Below are positions 38,707 through 51,173 of a stretch of 64,000 bases of DNA, one piece after another. The stretch is from Zeugodacus cucurbitae (Eukaryota; Arthropoda; Insecta; Diptera; Tephritidae). The DNA lies in contig NC_071670.1 of assembly GCF_028554725.1 (NCBI RefSeq), positions 51,821,501 through 51,885,500 of the forward strand, read 5' to 3'. The notes beneath the pieces were generated by a model, which searched no databases, was not told the origin of the DNA, and saw only the letters and a list, made by a program, of their open reading frames with translations. A program made the position numbers and the translations under genes. The stretch's first letter is position 1, and every line of letters begins with the position of its first letter.

Positions 38707-39364
38707 CAGTGCGTCCTCGTTAAATGTAACCTAAAAAAAAAAAATCAGTCTAAAATGAGAATACACTATGCCGCAATTTCGGAACTCACATTTTTTACAC
38801 ATTCCAACATTTTGCTTTTGCTTTTTTCAAAACATTCACAACATATTATAAATGAAGCCAATAAACCCATTTTTATGGTCCATTGTCAAAGAATCCCGGA
38901 AACACATTCCCCAAATTTCGGGACTCACACTTTCATCAATATTTTCGAGTTTAAGCATTTTTTCTCACAAATATAATCGATTGGATTAGATTTCTAATAA
39001 TTTTTATATTCCATCGCCAAAAAGTACACTTCGGGATCCCGATATCGCAATCCCGAAGTTTCGGTGTTCACATTTTTTAATAGTCTTAATCGAGGTTTTT
39101 TAAATTCTTAGGAACTAAAGCCAAAAAGTACGCTTCGGGATCCCGATATCGGGGTCTTAATCGAGGGTTAGTAAATTAATAAATTCAATAATTATTTGAG
39201 TTAAATATTTAGAAAGTGGACAATAACAGTAATTTTTCTGGATCCCTATGTTGGAATCACAGAATGACTATCACAAAACAAGCTTAACCGCAAGTGAACC
39301 CTCAAAATGTAAAACAACCTGAAGTTTATTTACATTTTGAAGTTTGTTTACATTTAGAGGGCTG
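38707..39364. mobile_element. CAGT-ended non-autonomous element carrying palindromic repeats, copy 1
   Basis: The left end 'CAGTGCGTCCTCGTTAAATG', preceded by TA, is mirrored by the right end, whose reverse complement is CAGCCCTCTAAATGTAAAC. The interior holds two to three diverged units of a repeat whose core is a palindrome close to TTCGGGATCCCGA (39032 and 39134), followed by 'caatcccgaag' or a variant. No transposase is encoded. TA plus CAGT ends suggest the Tc1/mariner/pogo superfamily; the right-hand TA is not intact. Confidence 0.5.
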
Positions 39365-40330
39365 TTAGGTAACCGGTACCGAACTTTCATTATTTACTCT
39401 TCCTTTACTGTCTCCTCTATTTACTCTTCCTTTTAGCAGTTTTGCTCTAATTGGTAATACTAAGCGAAGCCAAGTCCTTTCCCACCTGGTTGTCATACGG
39501 ACAACGTGACCTAGCCAGCGTAGCCGTTGTCTTTTTATTCGCTGAACTATGTCGTATGTCGTCGAATAACACGTGCAGCTCATCATTCCATCTTCTGCCG
39601 TATTCGCCGTTGCCAATGTTTAAGGGACCGTAAATCTTCCGCGAAACCTTTCTCTCGAAAACTCCTAGTTCCGTCTCATCGGATGTTGACATCTTCCACG
39701 CTTCTGCACCATAAAATAGGACGGGAATGATGAGAGACTTGTACAGTTTGGTTTTTGTGCGTCGAAATGAGAACAATCCAAAGTAGCACCTATTGCCAAG
39801 AGTGATTCTTCATTGGATTTCCAGGCTGGCATTGTTATTGCTGTTAATACTGTTTCCTAGATAGACGACTTCAAAGCTATGACTGTCAGTGAGGCGGGTG
39901 CCAAGGCGCGAGTGAGATTGTTTGACGACAGGAAATATTTCATCTTGTCCTCGTTCACCACCAGACCCATACGCTTAGCTTCCTTATTCAGTCTGGAAAA
40001 AGCAGAACTAACGGCGCGAGCGTTGTTTCCAATGATATCAATATGATCGGCCAGCAATTGTACATTCTTAAAGAAGATTGTACCTTCTCTTTTTATCTCT
40101 GTGGCTCGTATTATTTTGTCTAGCATCAAGTTAAAGAAGTCACACGATAGTGAGTCACAGTGTCTGAAACCTCGCTTGGTATCGAACGGCTCGGAAAGGT
40201 CCTTTACAATCATGACGGGATCTTTTTACGGGTATTTTCCAAGATTTGGCGCATGGTCAGATCTGGTCAGTTGTAGATTTTCCAGGTCTAAAGCCACACT
40301 GATAAGTTTCAGTCAGTTTTGTTGGCGCAG
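39365..40330 (-). pseudogene. LINE reverse-transcriptase pseudogene, fragment 2
   Basis: Read on the minus strand from 40330 down: YQCGFRPGKSTTDQI (finger motif), a frame break and deletion, then SEPFDTKRGFRHCDSLSCDF, then FFKNVQLLADHIDIIG, in which the expected YADD catalytic box is destroyed by loss of residues. It continues SSAFSRLNKEAKRMGLVVNE and, after a frame change, RRTKTKLYKSLIIPVLFYGA, ERKVSRKIYGPLN, RRWNDELHVLFDDI and RQRLRWLGHVVRM, which is the region after the reverse transcriptase. This is a non-LTR retrotransposon, incomplete at the 5' end, with several frame breaks and no active site. Its lower end directly abuts the CAGT-ended element. Confidence 0.8.
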
Positions 40331-41556
40331 ATTGTGGGGTCTCTCTTATTTGTATTTTGGTCAGTCATATATCGAGAGGGTTACTTGGAAAAAATTCAAG
40401 TCATATATTGGATAAAATTAGGGTCATACTGTTGGATCGCAAGTGTGAATTGCTTTTGATGAAGAATGAAGCAGCAAAATCATTGATAAACTACCACAGC
40501 GATACACTCAGAACTACAGCCGGTCATATCAACTGGAAACGCATGTGTGTATGTATCGTATGTAGCATTCATCAATGCATCGAGTCAGTCATAAATACCG
40601 CGCAATGATAGCCAACGGCCAACAGCCGCAAACAAGTGGCAAGCGTAATGTGGCAGCAACAGCAATGCTTGCCACATGATTGACTCACTTGGTGACTGGT
40701 TGCTGGCCAGCTAGCTGATATACTGCCTTGGCAATGTATACAACAAAAACAAAAACAAAAAACAGAAAAAATACCGATGAGAGCGCGTGCTGACCGCCAA
40801 TGCAGCTGGAGTTGAAAGTGCAACATGCGGTTTCGTGCAGAGTTGAAAGAGCGTATGCTGTAAGCCGCTGTGAGTTGAAGCTTTTTTTCCTACTTATTCA
40901 TGTGTGTGTATTCTGCGAAGACATTCATTGACTGACGACACGCTGATGAACTGACCATGTCTGATTTATGTGCTATGTTTATGCCATGGCATGCCACTTG
41001 CTTGCTGCTGCATGGCATGTGGATATGTTGCAGAAAGGAAGTGAGTGCAAATTTGCATGATGCCACATCGTAGTTGTGGGCAATAACCAAAGTCATCGTA
41101 TGTTGCTGTGTCACGTATGAGGTTGCCGTCGCGGCGGCGCAGCAAAGCTGCCGCAATCATTCAGTGGCAACTACATACATACTCTTCTGCATTTCCATAA
41201 TGCAGCCTATTGTTTATGTGTGTTCGTTATTGTTGCCATCATCATCAGCATATCGTTGGTAGCTGGGCAACAGTAGCCGGCAGTGGCAACACTCAGCCAC
41301 ACCATTTATCCGTCGCATAGTTATTTTTCATGAAATTTATGACTAATAAGCCACGTTCGCGTTGCATTGTTGCACGGCTGGTATGTTATAAGATTTGTGG
41401 CGCCACTCACAACTCACAACTGTCTTTTGCCGCAGTGCATAATATAGAAAGAATTATTTATTTGCTGTTTTTTCGTAATTTCATAGGACAATCATCGCTA
41501 ATGGCAGGCAGTCGCTTGCATGTTTCTTGTAGTATTGCTCGGTGGCTCACATAGTA
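40331..41556. other. Unique balanced-composition sequence
   Basis: It lies between two transposon-derived blocks and contains words such as 'ggcatgccacttgc' and 'catgtggatatgttgc'. Frames on both strands overlap without exon ends. It could be conserved non-coding DNA. Confidence 0.35.
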
Positions 41557-42741
41557 CAGTGTGATTGAATGGTATAAATAAAATTTGTTAGATCTTTCGA
41601 ACCTAAAGATACCTTGAAGTAGTAGATTTCGAGATCCTGAAATCTCATTACTGAAATTTCGGTATTCACTGGTTTTGCAGTTGCAACAGCTTGAACAAAT
41701 ATGGTAAATTAGTTGATTTCCTATAATTATATACATTAAATAATAGAAATTATGTCAATAAATAAAGTCCTTTTGAGTCACTACCAAAAATTGCATTTCA
41801 GGATGACGAAAATACAATCCCGAAATTTCAGGAAGCATACTTTAATCAATATTTTTCCGTTAAATAGTTTTTCCCATAAATGTAATCGGTTGTATTAGAT
41901 TTTTAAAAATTATATGCATCGGATATTACGTAAGAAGCCAATACACCCACCTTCTATGGTCCACCGCCAAAAAGTGCATTTCGAGATCCCGAAAATACAA
42001 TCCCGAAATTTCGGGACTCACGCATTTTTCAAAAAACTTCAGTTTTAAGAGCCTTTTCCAAATAATGTAATCGAGTACATTCAATTTCGAATAGTTTTTT
42101 ATGGATCACTGTCAAAAAGCTGAATCCCGAAATTACAATCCCGGACTCACACTTTATTTAATTTTAAACTTTCAATAAACATAATTTTTATGAACCATTG
42201 CCAAAAAGTACATTTCGTGATCCCGAAGTGACAGTCCCGAAATTTGCTCATATTTTCTTTACAAATTTTCAGTTTAAAGTCTTTTCCGAAAGATGATATA
42301 TTGATTATACGATTTCCAATAATTATTTTCAGTTTTAACGGTTTTTCCCCAAAAGTATAATCGATTAGATTCGATTTCCAATAATAATTTATTTTAAATA
42401 TTAGAAATTAAATCAATAAACATTTTTGTGGTCTAATATAAAAAGGTGCCTTTCGGGATCCCGAAATATTCTTCAAACACTTTCCGTTTTTAGATAGTTT
42501 CTAACTCAAATATTCAAGTGTTGTATATGAGAAATGAGAAATGAAGTCAATAAACACAAATTTTATGAACCACCAGATTTCGGGATGCGGAAATATCGGG
42601 GTTTACACTTCATTTAAATTTTGCTCTCAAAAAATATATTGAATTAAATGCATCTTGAACCTTGAATCAGAAGCTGGTTAGGTCAAGAGTATCATCGGAA
42701 TCTTAAAAGTATGTTTCTACTTAGTTGAATGAGGACCAAAG
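41557..42741. mobile_element. CAGT-ended palindromic-repeat element, copy 2
   Basis: The left end TA-CAGTGTGATTGAATGG (41555 on) corresponds, with a gap, to the end of copy 1, and the right end holds GTTGAATGAGGAC (42724), the inverse of a similar end. Inside are about seven diverged tandem units near 41625, 41790, 41970, 42120, 42205, 42445 and 42580. The best units have 'gccaaaaagtgcattt', a GGGATCCC-type palindrome, 'caatcccgaaatttcggga' and 'ctcacactt'. The right boundary is approximate. Confidence 0.45.
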
Positions 42742-44395
42742 TTCAATATTTTGATAGCGCTTTTCTGACGATAGAATTTCGTTTATTGGGCTTAGAAATT
42801 CCCTAAATAACTTTTCATTCAAAGGTGTTCTCCAGAGCGCTGTATAAATGCATTATACGTCAATGATCTCTCTCTCGTTTTCTAGATTCTGTCGAATTAG
42901 AAACGATCTAAGAGGAATCGGAAGAATACAGAAACACGGTGTTTCTTCTTGTATAATGTTGTTTTATATGGCTTTGCAAACCAAGAAAAAAAGCCGACAA
43001 CCGTACGTTGAAAATCGGTTGAAATCGAAACAGTTTTTGAAAAACTTCTTATACCTCTTCAAAAAATTACAACTCCATTCAACCACACTGTACCCTCACA
43101 ACAACATCATTAGTGATCTCTTATATGCAAATATTTAAGTGTTTTCCAGTCGTTGTTGCAACATTCTCATACTTAATGGCTGTAGATTTGCTGTTTGTGC
43201 AACAATTTTGACTTTTGCCTTGTGTTGTAACATGCAGCGTTTGCTTTGTGACCAAAATAATTGTCAATAAATGGTTAGACTCCACTTTGGCGGCAGCACA
43301 TTAAATGATAATATTTTGTATTTCGCCCAGTGTTGATATTGTTGCATAATGTTGCCGGCTACTGGGTGTTGCATACATATAGATATAGCCATAGCAATAT
43401 AATTTACTACACTTCTTATTGCCGTTCGTTCGTATTTGCACTTTTCGGCGAGTTTTACTACACAAAGCTACTGGTTTCGTTTTTTTATTTTTGCTAATTT
43501 TAAGGCAATATTAAAAGTGTTTAGTTTAAAGTTGCACATTTTATGGGCTCATAACTTTGGGTTTTTAGAAATACAGGCTTCAGTGTTTTATTGTGTATGC
43601 TTTGACGTAATCACAAGCTCAAAGGCGAGCGGTGGGAGATGTGTGGGGGCAAATGAAGCGGTCAAAATTCAGTTATTTCGTAATGTTTAAGTCACATCCA
43701 AATGCATGATTTTAAGCATTTTTTTATAAAAAACATAAAAAAAAATCGTTCTATGTGAAGTGAAAAAACTTTCTCAATTTCGGTTATTACAACTTTCTAT
43801 TCTCTAAGATATAAGTTAGATGCTATCTCGTTAGTTCTGGTTCTAAGTTAGAGTTTAGCCTTCTAAAAGTTAAAAAAAAATAAAGAAAGGTAATATTCTT
43901 TATTTTTAATTAAGAACAATTAGAGTTCTATTATCTAGAAATCATTATACCACCCCTGAGTAGTACAGACAAGTTTGTGAACCAATAAACTAGATGATTG
44001 CATTGTAGCTTAAAAACGTCATCATCTCCTCATTACCACCAAATTTACTTATTTATTTAGTTTATTTGTTATTTATTTAGTCAATCAATAAAATTGTATT
44101 GAATTTCGTAAGTTTTTAGTAATTGTGGAAAATGCACTATACTAGGGGCTTTTAATATACATGTATCTCTTAAATACATGGGGTTCGTCCTGTAAAAAGT
44201 GACCTCTTTTCAAAAAATTTTTGAGTTTTTTCCGACGAGTCCTCTGGAAAAAGATGCGTTCGCGTTGACAGCATAACTCCTGACAGGATGATCTGAAGTC
44301 AAAATAATAAAATTACGATTTTGTTTAAGACTTTAGTCAAGAACTTAGACGAAGGAAAATGAAAGTTCTTCGCATTTGTTTCAAATAGTTTTAAC
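42742..44395. other. Unique sequence, no gene recognised
   Basis: Unclassified AT-rich sequence with a more balanced patch at 43140-43690. Frames 42848-43138 and 43436-43690 have no recognisable features. Confidence 0.35.
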
Positions 44396-45140
44396 AGAAA
44401 CAAGAAAAAACTTTAACTTCGGCTGTACCGAAGCTAATATACCCTTCACAGGTGCATTTCTTTTAGTAACTATGTGTTTAAGCAAATCTAAAGACGTAAG
44501 AAAAAGTAAGTAAAAAAAGAAAACATTTAAGTAATGCTTTTTAGCCGGGTTGTTTGCTAGAAATATTAAGATTATATAGTTAACCGATCTGAACAATTTC
44601 TTCGGAGATTATATTATTACCTTAAGCAGTAATCCATGTCAAATTTCGTGAAGATACCACGTCAAATGAGGAAGTTTTCCATACAAGCCCTTGATTCCGA
44701 TCGTTCAGTTTGTATGACAGCTATATGCTACAGTGAACCCATCTGAAAAATTTTTTCGGAGATTAAATTATTTCTATGAGGAATAACTCACACCAAATTT
44801 CGTGAAGATATGTATTAAAATGCGGAAATTTTCCATACAAGCCCTTGATTCCGATCGTTCAGTTTGTATGGCAGCTATATGATATAGTGGTCCGATATCG
44901 GCAGTTCCGACAAATTAGCAGTTTATTGAAGAGAAAATAACCTCTGCAAAATTTCAAAACGATATCTTAAAAACTGAAGGACTAGTTCGTATATATACAG
45001 ACAGACAGACGGACATGGCTAAATCGGCTCAGTTCAACATACTGATCATTTATATATATACTTTATAGGGTCTCCGACGGTTCCTTCTGGGTATTACAAA
45101 CTTCGTGACAAACTTAATATACCCTGTTCAGGGTATAAAT
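44396..45140. repeat. Dispersed repeat with hairpin head and GGGTATA tail
   Basis: It begins 'aacaagaaaaaactttaa' followed by a 6-bp stem, CTTCGG-ctgta-CCGAAG, and 'ctaatataccc'. It ends '…taatataccctgttcagggtataaa'. The body has the 'cagacagacggacatggcta' word, known from memory in many fly dispersed repeats. An internal duplication of offset 154 bases repeats the passage containing 'ttccatacaagcccttgatt' (44675 and 44829). No coding capacity. Confidence 0.55.
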
Positions 45141-46140
45141 ATACTTCGTCCAAGTCCTTTTAAATTGTGTTTCGAAGACCATTATATACTTTTGTCAAGA
45201 TAGATTTAGTAGTTCTTGAGAAGTCTTGAAAGGGACTTTGAAAACCCAGTTTTGAGGAAAACTCCTCTAAAGTTTTGAGTGGCAGTAAAGCTACACTGCA
45301 CGTTACTTTTTCAAACTCTATCTCCAAAATTATTGCTCCGAACGACTTGACAATAGAACAATATTAAAGATATTTATCGAGCCACCCACACAAGCTTAAG
45401 GTATATTTTAATTGATTCAATTAACTGATCTGTTTGAACAGAGTAGACGCTTTTGGTTCAACAGGTGATAATTGCTTTATTAGATGAATATTTCAAGTCA
45501 AAGAAACTTCTGCTTCTTATAATTATAGTTTATCTGTAGTCTAGGTGACAGAAAATTCAGTATTATTTTAAAATAAAACTCGGTTTAGTGAAGATAGGAT
45601 TTTGAAGAAGTAGATCCCACTTATAGTTATATGAGCCATGGACGAGGGGATAAACAACCTCACAAATAGTCGAAAGGATTATACTATTTCACAAAATGTA
45701 TTCATTATCCTCGAGATAGACTCGACATTCCGTCTTAGAAGACAGATCTCAGTTTTTACCATGAGTCGGGAACTGATTTCGCCTGTCAGATAGCCGCTTA
45801 GAAACGATACCTGTTCAAAAAATTAATATTTTATTTACATAAATTACACCAGCACTATCCATCAAATATTCTCAGCTGGTCGAAAATATTGCTCAGCAGA
45901 TATTTGCAGCTATAACTACCTCGAGGCTGCAAACCAATCGGATATAGGAGTTTCTTCAAATCTGTAGACATACTTTGTTAAAGAAAACCGTAGAATATGT
46001 GGAACATATACTTCTGACATATATTTCTGTTAAATGAATGAAACTTTTCAATAAGTTCATGAATATTATGACTTATACAATCATAAAGAGATTCATACTA
46101 ATTCCGATTTTTAATTTCATTTTCCTTATTTTCTTTTCAG
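45141..46140. other. Unique intron-like sequence
   Basis: No gene recognised. The last 45 bases form a well-made 3' splice region for the candidate exon that follows. Confidence 0.4.
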
Positions 46141-46215
46141 TTAGTGCTGTTTACTATTATACATTTGACACTTATTATCAACCTAAATAATGGTGATCAT
46201 CAGCAGTTGTTTGTT
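46141..46215 (+). CDS. Candidate 75-bp internal exon
   Basis: The splice context is the best on the plus strand: branch-point-like 'tactaattcc' at about 46097, pyrimidine tract ending ttattttcttttcag at 46140, and donor GTT|GTAAGTA at 46215/46216. The 75 bases are open in phase 0 (LVLFTIIHLTLIINLNNGDH…), a hydrophobic run ending in a polar segment, like the end of a signal peptide or a short membrane helix. In another phase it reads SAVYYYTFDTYYQPK and then stops. Being a multiple of three, it could be a cassette exon. No product is recognised. Confidence 0.4.
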
Positions 46216-48725
46216 GTAAGTACTCTGAAATAATCACTCGTATATATGTATGTAAATATATATCATATTATATATCCAATACTTGTAATGGCAGAAACAG
46301 TTATTACCAGAGTAACACGCGGCAAACACCCCTCACTCCCTCCTGCACCGTTTACCGTTTTAACTTGACACTAGCAGCTCGATTTCGTTCAATGACCAGT
46401 CGTCGCGGCTGCCAACCTACTAAATTGATACCTTGTATTACTGTTATTACATATTTTTGTTCTGCTTTGCTTTTGTTTTTGTATTCCTGTTGTATTCTTA
46501 TGCATTTGCTGTGACTGCTGGTTTGCATTGCTCAATGGCACGCCACACCACACCACAGCACAGCACACTTCAATGAGTAGAATAAATGCTGCCACTGCCT
46601 GCCTGTCCGTGTCCGTCTGTCTGTCTGTGGCCAAAATGAGTGAGTGAGTGAATGGCACGATGGCGCGATGGCCGGCGCGTACTCGCGCATTTGCGATTAT
46701 CATTGTGTATCTGTGAGATTACCAATTATTTGTAGTTGCAAAATTGCCTGCCACACTGCCACCGTTGGTCACTGCCACTTGCCACTTGGCTCTTGCTACT
46801 TGCATCAGAAGCCATTGTTGTGTTGTGCGCTACGATGTGCTGCCGCTTCATTCTCGCCGCGCGATGTCTCCTGCTTGTTGTAATGGCCCATTGGCCATTT
46901 GGTTTGTTGTTGTTGGTTGGCCCATCCGCGCTGCTATTGTTGTTCGCACGTTTCATTCCTTTCCATTTTCATTTTCATTTTATGCCATTTGTTGTAGTTA
47001 CGTTAATATCATCCCGCTTTGGTTGAGTCGATATGCGGCTGGCCGTTCGCGCAGATACATTATCTCAAAATATACAACAACACATAACACATAACAGTGA
47101 TTTCGTTCATTACTTCTTTCTTGTTTCGGTTGGATTTATAGTTGTTGCATTTTCGTATTTTCTTTTTATTTCTTTATTTATTGCGTATTTTGCCATCATA
47201 AGTTTTTGTTTTTTCTGTGTTGTTGTTATTTTCATAAAATTGTAGCCACAATTTCGGCCTGACCGCATCCTCCCCTTTTATGTTCGCTTTTTGGCTTCTG
47301 TCTCTGCTGGCTGGCTGAATGGCTGGCTGGCTTAACAGGCTTTGTAGCTTTTCGAATTCGTTCTCGCATGCAATTTAACCTAATCGCTTAAATTCTGTTC
47401 GGGTGCAGAGGTCTTTTAGTGTTGTTGCTCCCACAGTGGCAACTAAGTAATGTAAGTACAAGTGGATGTATGTTTGTACAGTAGATTTGATAATCATTTT
47501 GGTTGTTTTTTCTTCTGTGTTTGGAGAAAATTTGAAGCATAAATATGTATATTATTTCCTGTTGGTCTTTGCCGGTTTTTGAAGCTTCAGTAATATTTCC
47601 ATTTGTACTCTAGAACTTCCCTTGAATTACCTCAGCTTTGTCACCTCCACTTGAAAATTTTCACCAATTTATTAATCTTACTTGCTATTAGAGCTGTATT
47701 ATCTTTGTTCCACATATTCGAATTAAACACTTTTCATGTTTTGACATATGAGCCCTCACTTTCTCTGTCCATAACAACATTGAAACACAAAAATTTGGAA
47801 ACTTAACCTTTTGCTCTACAAAAATTGATGATCTATTCAACAAGAGTGAAGGTTCTTGAGTCATTAGAACTGTATTCTATTTACACATATTACCTTTTTT
47901 ATCGAAAAAGTAATCTAGTAGGGTTCTGTTCGTAGAACATTAACTAAATGGATTATGCTTTTCCTGATTATAGCCGACATTTTCTGCTCATACTTTGATG
48001 TTATGTTTACTTTCGAAGTCACAGTTATCTTGCTAGTGTTATCCAGACTTCGGGGTTTGAAGCCTATAAAACTTAAAGCTAATTTTATTCAATAAATTGA
48101 CAAAGTCTCCATTAAATATACTCTACACTCAAGGGAACGGGTATGAGTGTATATGACATACATACTTTTTGACGTCAGTTCCGTATGATATTACCATAGT
48201 ATTCAGTATGGGGGCTTTTGTAGTAACAATAGATCTATCAGCACCCCTAGCCGAGTATTTTTAGTTTAGAAATCGGAGAACAGGTCGTATATTCAGTCCA
48301 AAGACTTTCGCTTTGATGATCGTCACAGAGCTTGTTGGTTTGTCCTTTCTAAATATAGCCTTTAGATCATGTCACCAATTGATCTCGCCTTTAGGCGTTT
48401 AGCAGATTCTTCTTCTAAATAAAAATATATCCTGAAATATTAACTAGCACAAACTGGAGTTAAATTGGATAGGGTTAGATTTTTTTCAAGAACGGTGCTA
48501 CCAAAGATTACTTTAAATTCTCATGGAGCGTTCTTCTGATTTCTGTCCCATCAAAACGTCAACACCAACGACTCAATTTTGAAGAAGTGTTTTTATTCGA
48601 TTTCGTTAGATTTGGAGCACAAGGTTACAACCTAAGAATATACATAAAGCTACTTTGTTGATTCGGGAAAATAGTTCAGTACTTGATTTAATATTTTACG
48701 CTATGAGATTACCTATACGTTTGTA
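46216..48725. other. Non-coding, with simple repeats
   Basis: 46300-47350 is of balanced composition with CA, CTGT and TTG runs (46540-46620, 46905). Open frames on both strands there are repeat-driven. 47350-48725 is unique AT-rich sequence. Confidence 0.4.
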
Positions 48726-48990
48726 AAGGGGTTCTCAATAGGAACGCTACAAAAGTAGACCGAAAAGGACAGCAAACGACGTCATATTTTTGATCCAAAT
48801 TGGATGGTATGGAATTTGACAATATGTGGTTCCAACAGAACAGAACGGAACAACAATCAATTTATTGAAAATCAAGTGTCGGGAACGTGTTATCTCATGA
48901 AATGGCTAGTCGCCGCGGTCGCTACGTCAAGTCTATAGTCTATGTCAACAAGCCAGCGACGATTGATGAACTTCATACGAAAACCCTTTA
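48726..48990 (+). mobile_element. Deleted DD41D mariner copy, plus orientation
   Basis: It starts after TA at 48724 with AAGGGGTTCTCAATAGGAAC and continues ctacaaaagtagacc, the 5' terminal sequence of the family. An internal deletion then joins to the catalytic core, FDNMWFQQN, with the usual second Asp read as Asn. Similarity ends with VNKPATIDELHTK. The first catalytic region is missing and no 3' terminal repeat is found. It is the only plus-strand copy. Confidence 0.6.
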
Positions 48991-51170
48991 TAAAGTTGAA
49001 TGGCAAAGTTGTTGATGAAAAAGAGTTTCTGCAAACAATTTATGGGTGTTTGAACTTCAGTCAAAAGTCCAAGTGTAACAGGCGTCAACTTCTTCGAAAG
49101 GGTGGTCTTATCAGGAATTTTGGCGGCCATCAGTTGTGACACAATAGTTCCCACTGAAGTTTTATACTCGTATCGTTTGTGAAAATCGTGGCATTGAGGT
49201 GAAATTCTACTTTATTGTTTCCATTCCGTCGCATACTTTAAATATACTAAAAAATATATGTAAAAACATATTGAAAAGCCACAGAAATGCATAAATAAGG
49301 CAAATATTTAGAAAAATTGCAAATGAACAACAATGAAGCCCAATCGAAACTAAATGAATATGTGAAAACCTCGGGAAAATACTCAATAACGCGCATGTAA
49401 TAAACGGTTGCTTTGAATAGGTTGAGAAAAAATAGAGAAAAATAAAATTGCGAGCAAAATGAAAAGAATATGAAAAAGGAAGGTAGGCAATGTGGCAGCC
49501 AGTAAGCAAGAGGGGAGCAGAATTGGCAAACAACCAGAAGTTGTTGCTTCGTCAAACGATAAACGCCCACTTTTGGACTGATATGAACTTATTGTGGACG
49601 GGCGAAGCCAACGTTAGCGGCCAACCGACAACGACCGACACTCGGCGTTCACCTCAAGTAGCCAAGTATCAAAAACTAAAAACAACAATGTAAGGAGTAC
49701 AACTTTAACGGCAGTCACCACTAGCACCAGCTACCAGAACCACCGACAAGCCAACATGCCACAAAGGCCACAACGACAACGCTGAACCGCAACGGTGCAG
49801 TTTAAGCCAAAGCCAAAGACAAGGCCAAACCGTCGTCGTAACAACGAAAACCAATGCGAGGAGTGTAGAAGAAAAACAACCACAAAAACAACAAGCACTG
49901 TAACAACATCAACATTGATACGCTTTATAAGCAAGTGCGCCGAGTTTCGAGGCGGAGATGTAGAGACGGTAGTCAAGTTGCAAGTGGAAATGGCTAGCAC
50001 TCAGCTCGGTTGTGGTGATGAAGACCCTACCTTACATACTAACTCACTCACTCGCTTACCAAGTGTGGAACAGCTAAGAAGTAGTAATGTTGAAAGATTG
50101 TTGGTGATTGTGGTCGTTGGTCGTTGGTCGGTGGTGGTGGAATTGGTGGTTGGTGCTGCAGAATAAATAGTTGCCTGTGCGCTTGAACCGTATTGCCACT
50201 GCCATTGTTGTTACATTGTCGCTGTTGTTTCAGCTGTTTGCGTTGTTTTTGTACTTATTCTTGGTCTCACCGCCGCCGCCGCCAGTTCTTGCTTCTGTTG
50301 GTATGGAGAACATACACCGCTATAGTTTACCTCCAAACTTGACACACAAACTTACTCAAGTCTCCGAAAAAAAGATGAAATTGCACTTTTGGGACTCATG
50401 AAAACGCGCCACGACAATATGACGTTGAACAAAGGCGAGGCAGGGCCGATAGAATATCAACGGCAGCAAGATTACGGCTCTGTACGCAAGTGAAGAAGAA
50501 ATGTCTGAGAATCGACTTCTGTGTATTTTGTGCAAAATGTCTTCGTTCTTGCGTTACGCTTCGCTGCTCCGTTGCACTTCAACCATTTTACGCACTTTTG
50601 CGAACTTTTTTTTGCTCCTTGCCAATATTGTCATGAGGGTGATCAAAAAGCTCATTTGAAGTTTGAAGCAAGGAAATGTGCTCTTGGTTGTTCCCAAATG
50701 TTGGAGCATAGGTTTATACTGCGAAAGCTCTTTGAGCTTATCGTTTGAATGACATCGAAAGCTCGACTTTTCATTTTAAGTGAATCTCATTCTGAAAGCC
50801 TTTGTATCCTCGAACCTCTAGATCAAAAATAACTTTTAGTATTCCTGAAATCTTACCCTCTTTCAGTTCTAATATGTATATTTCATTCGATTTCTTAATT
50901 ACTATTATTGCCATATTTGAATAGCCCGAGTCTCAGAGCTTTAAATTGTAACTTTGGATATCGCTTGGTATATTGATACAGGAAAAGTAGTGGTTTTATT
51001 CACACCTATATCTTAAAAAAATTTATAAAACACTGTTGAATCCATTTAACATCCAAAAAGACTTTATTTAACAAAAGCTCCTGCTGTGGGAGCTTTTATC
51101 TGTATGGCTCTATAAAAGCACTAAACCACTAGTGAATGCGATGGCAGTTTCCTATGAAATATGTTTTCCA
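48991..51170. other. Unique sequence, one GC-richer patch
   Basis: 49480-50300 is more GC-rich and holds a 123-codon plus frame (49795-50166) with an in-frame ATG near 49989 (MASTQLGCGDEDPTLHTNSL). Its GTG-type start, simple-repeat ends and open opposite strand argue against a gene. A CCG run lies at 50269-50283. 50400-51170 is AT-rich. Confidence 0.35.
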
Positions 51171-51173
51171 TAT

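Noticed and set aside
38880..42600. Possible CRISPR-like array from regularly spaced repeats
   Set aside because: Units are diverged and unevenly spaced with no unique spacers, and the DNA is clearly insect. It is a degenerate element-associated repeat.
49795..50166. 123-codon plus frame with an internal ATG
   Set aside because: There is no ATG at the upstream end, the C-terminus is GTG/TTG-repeat translation, and the opposite strand is equally open.
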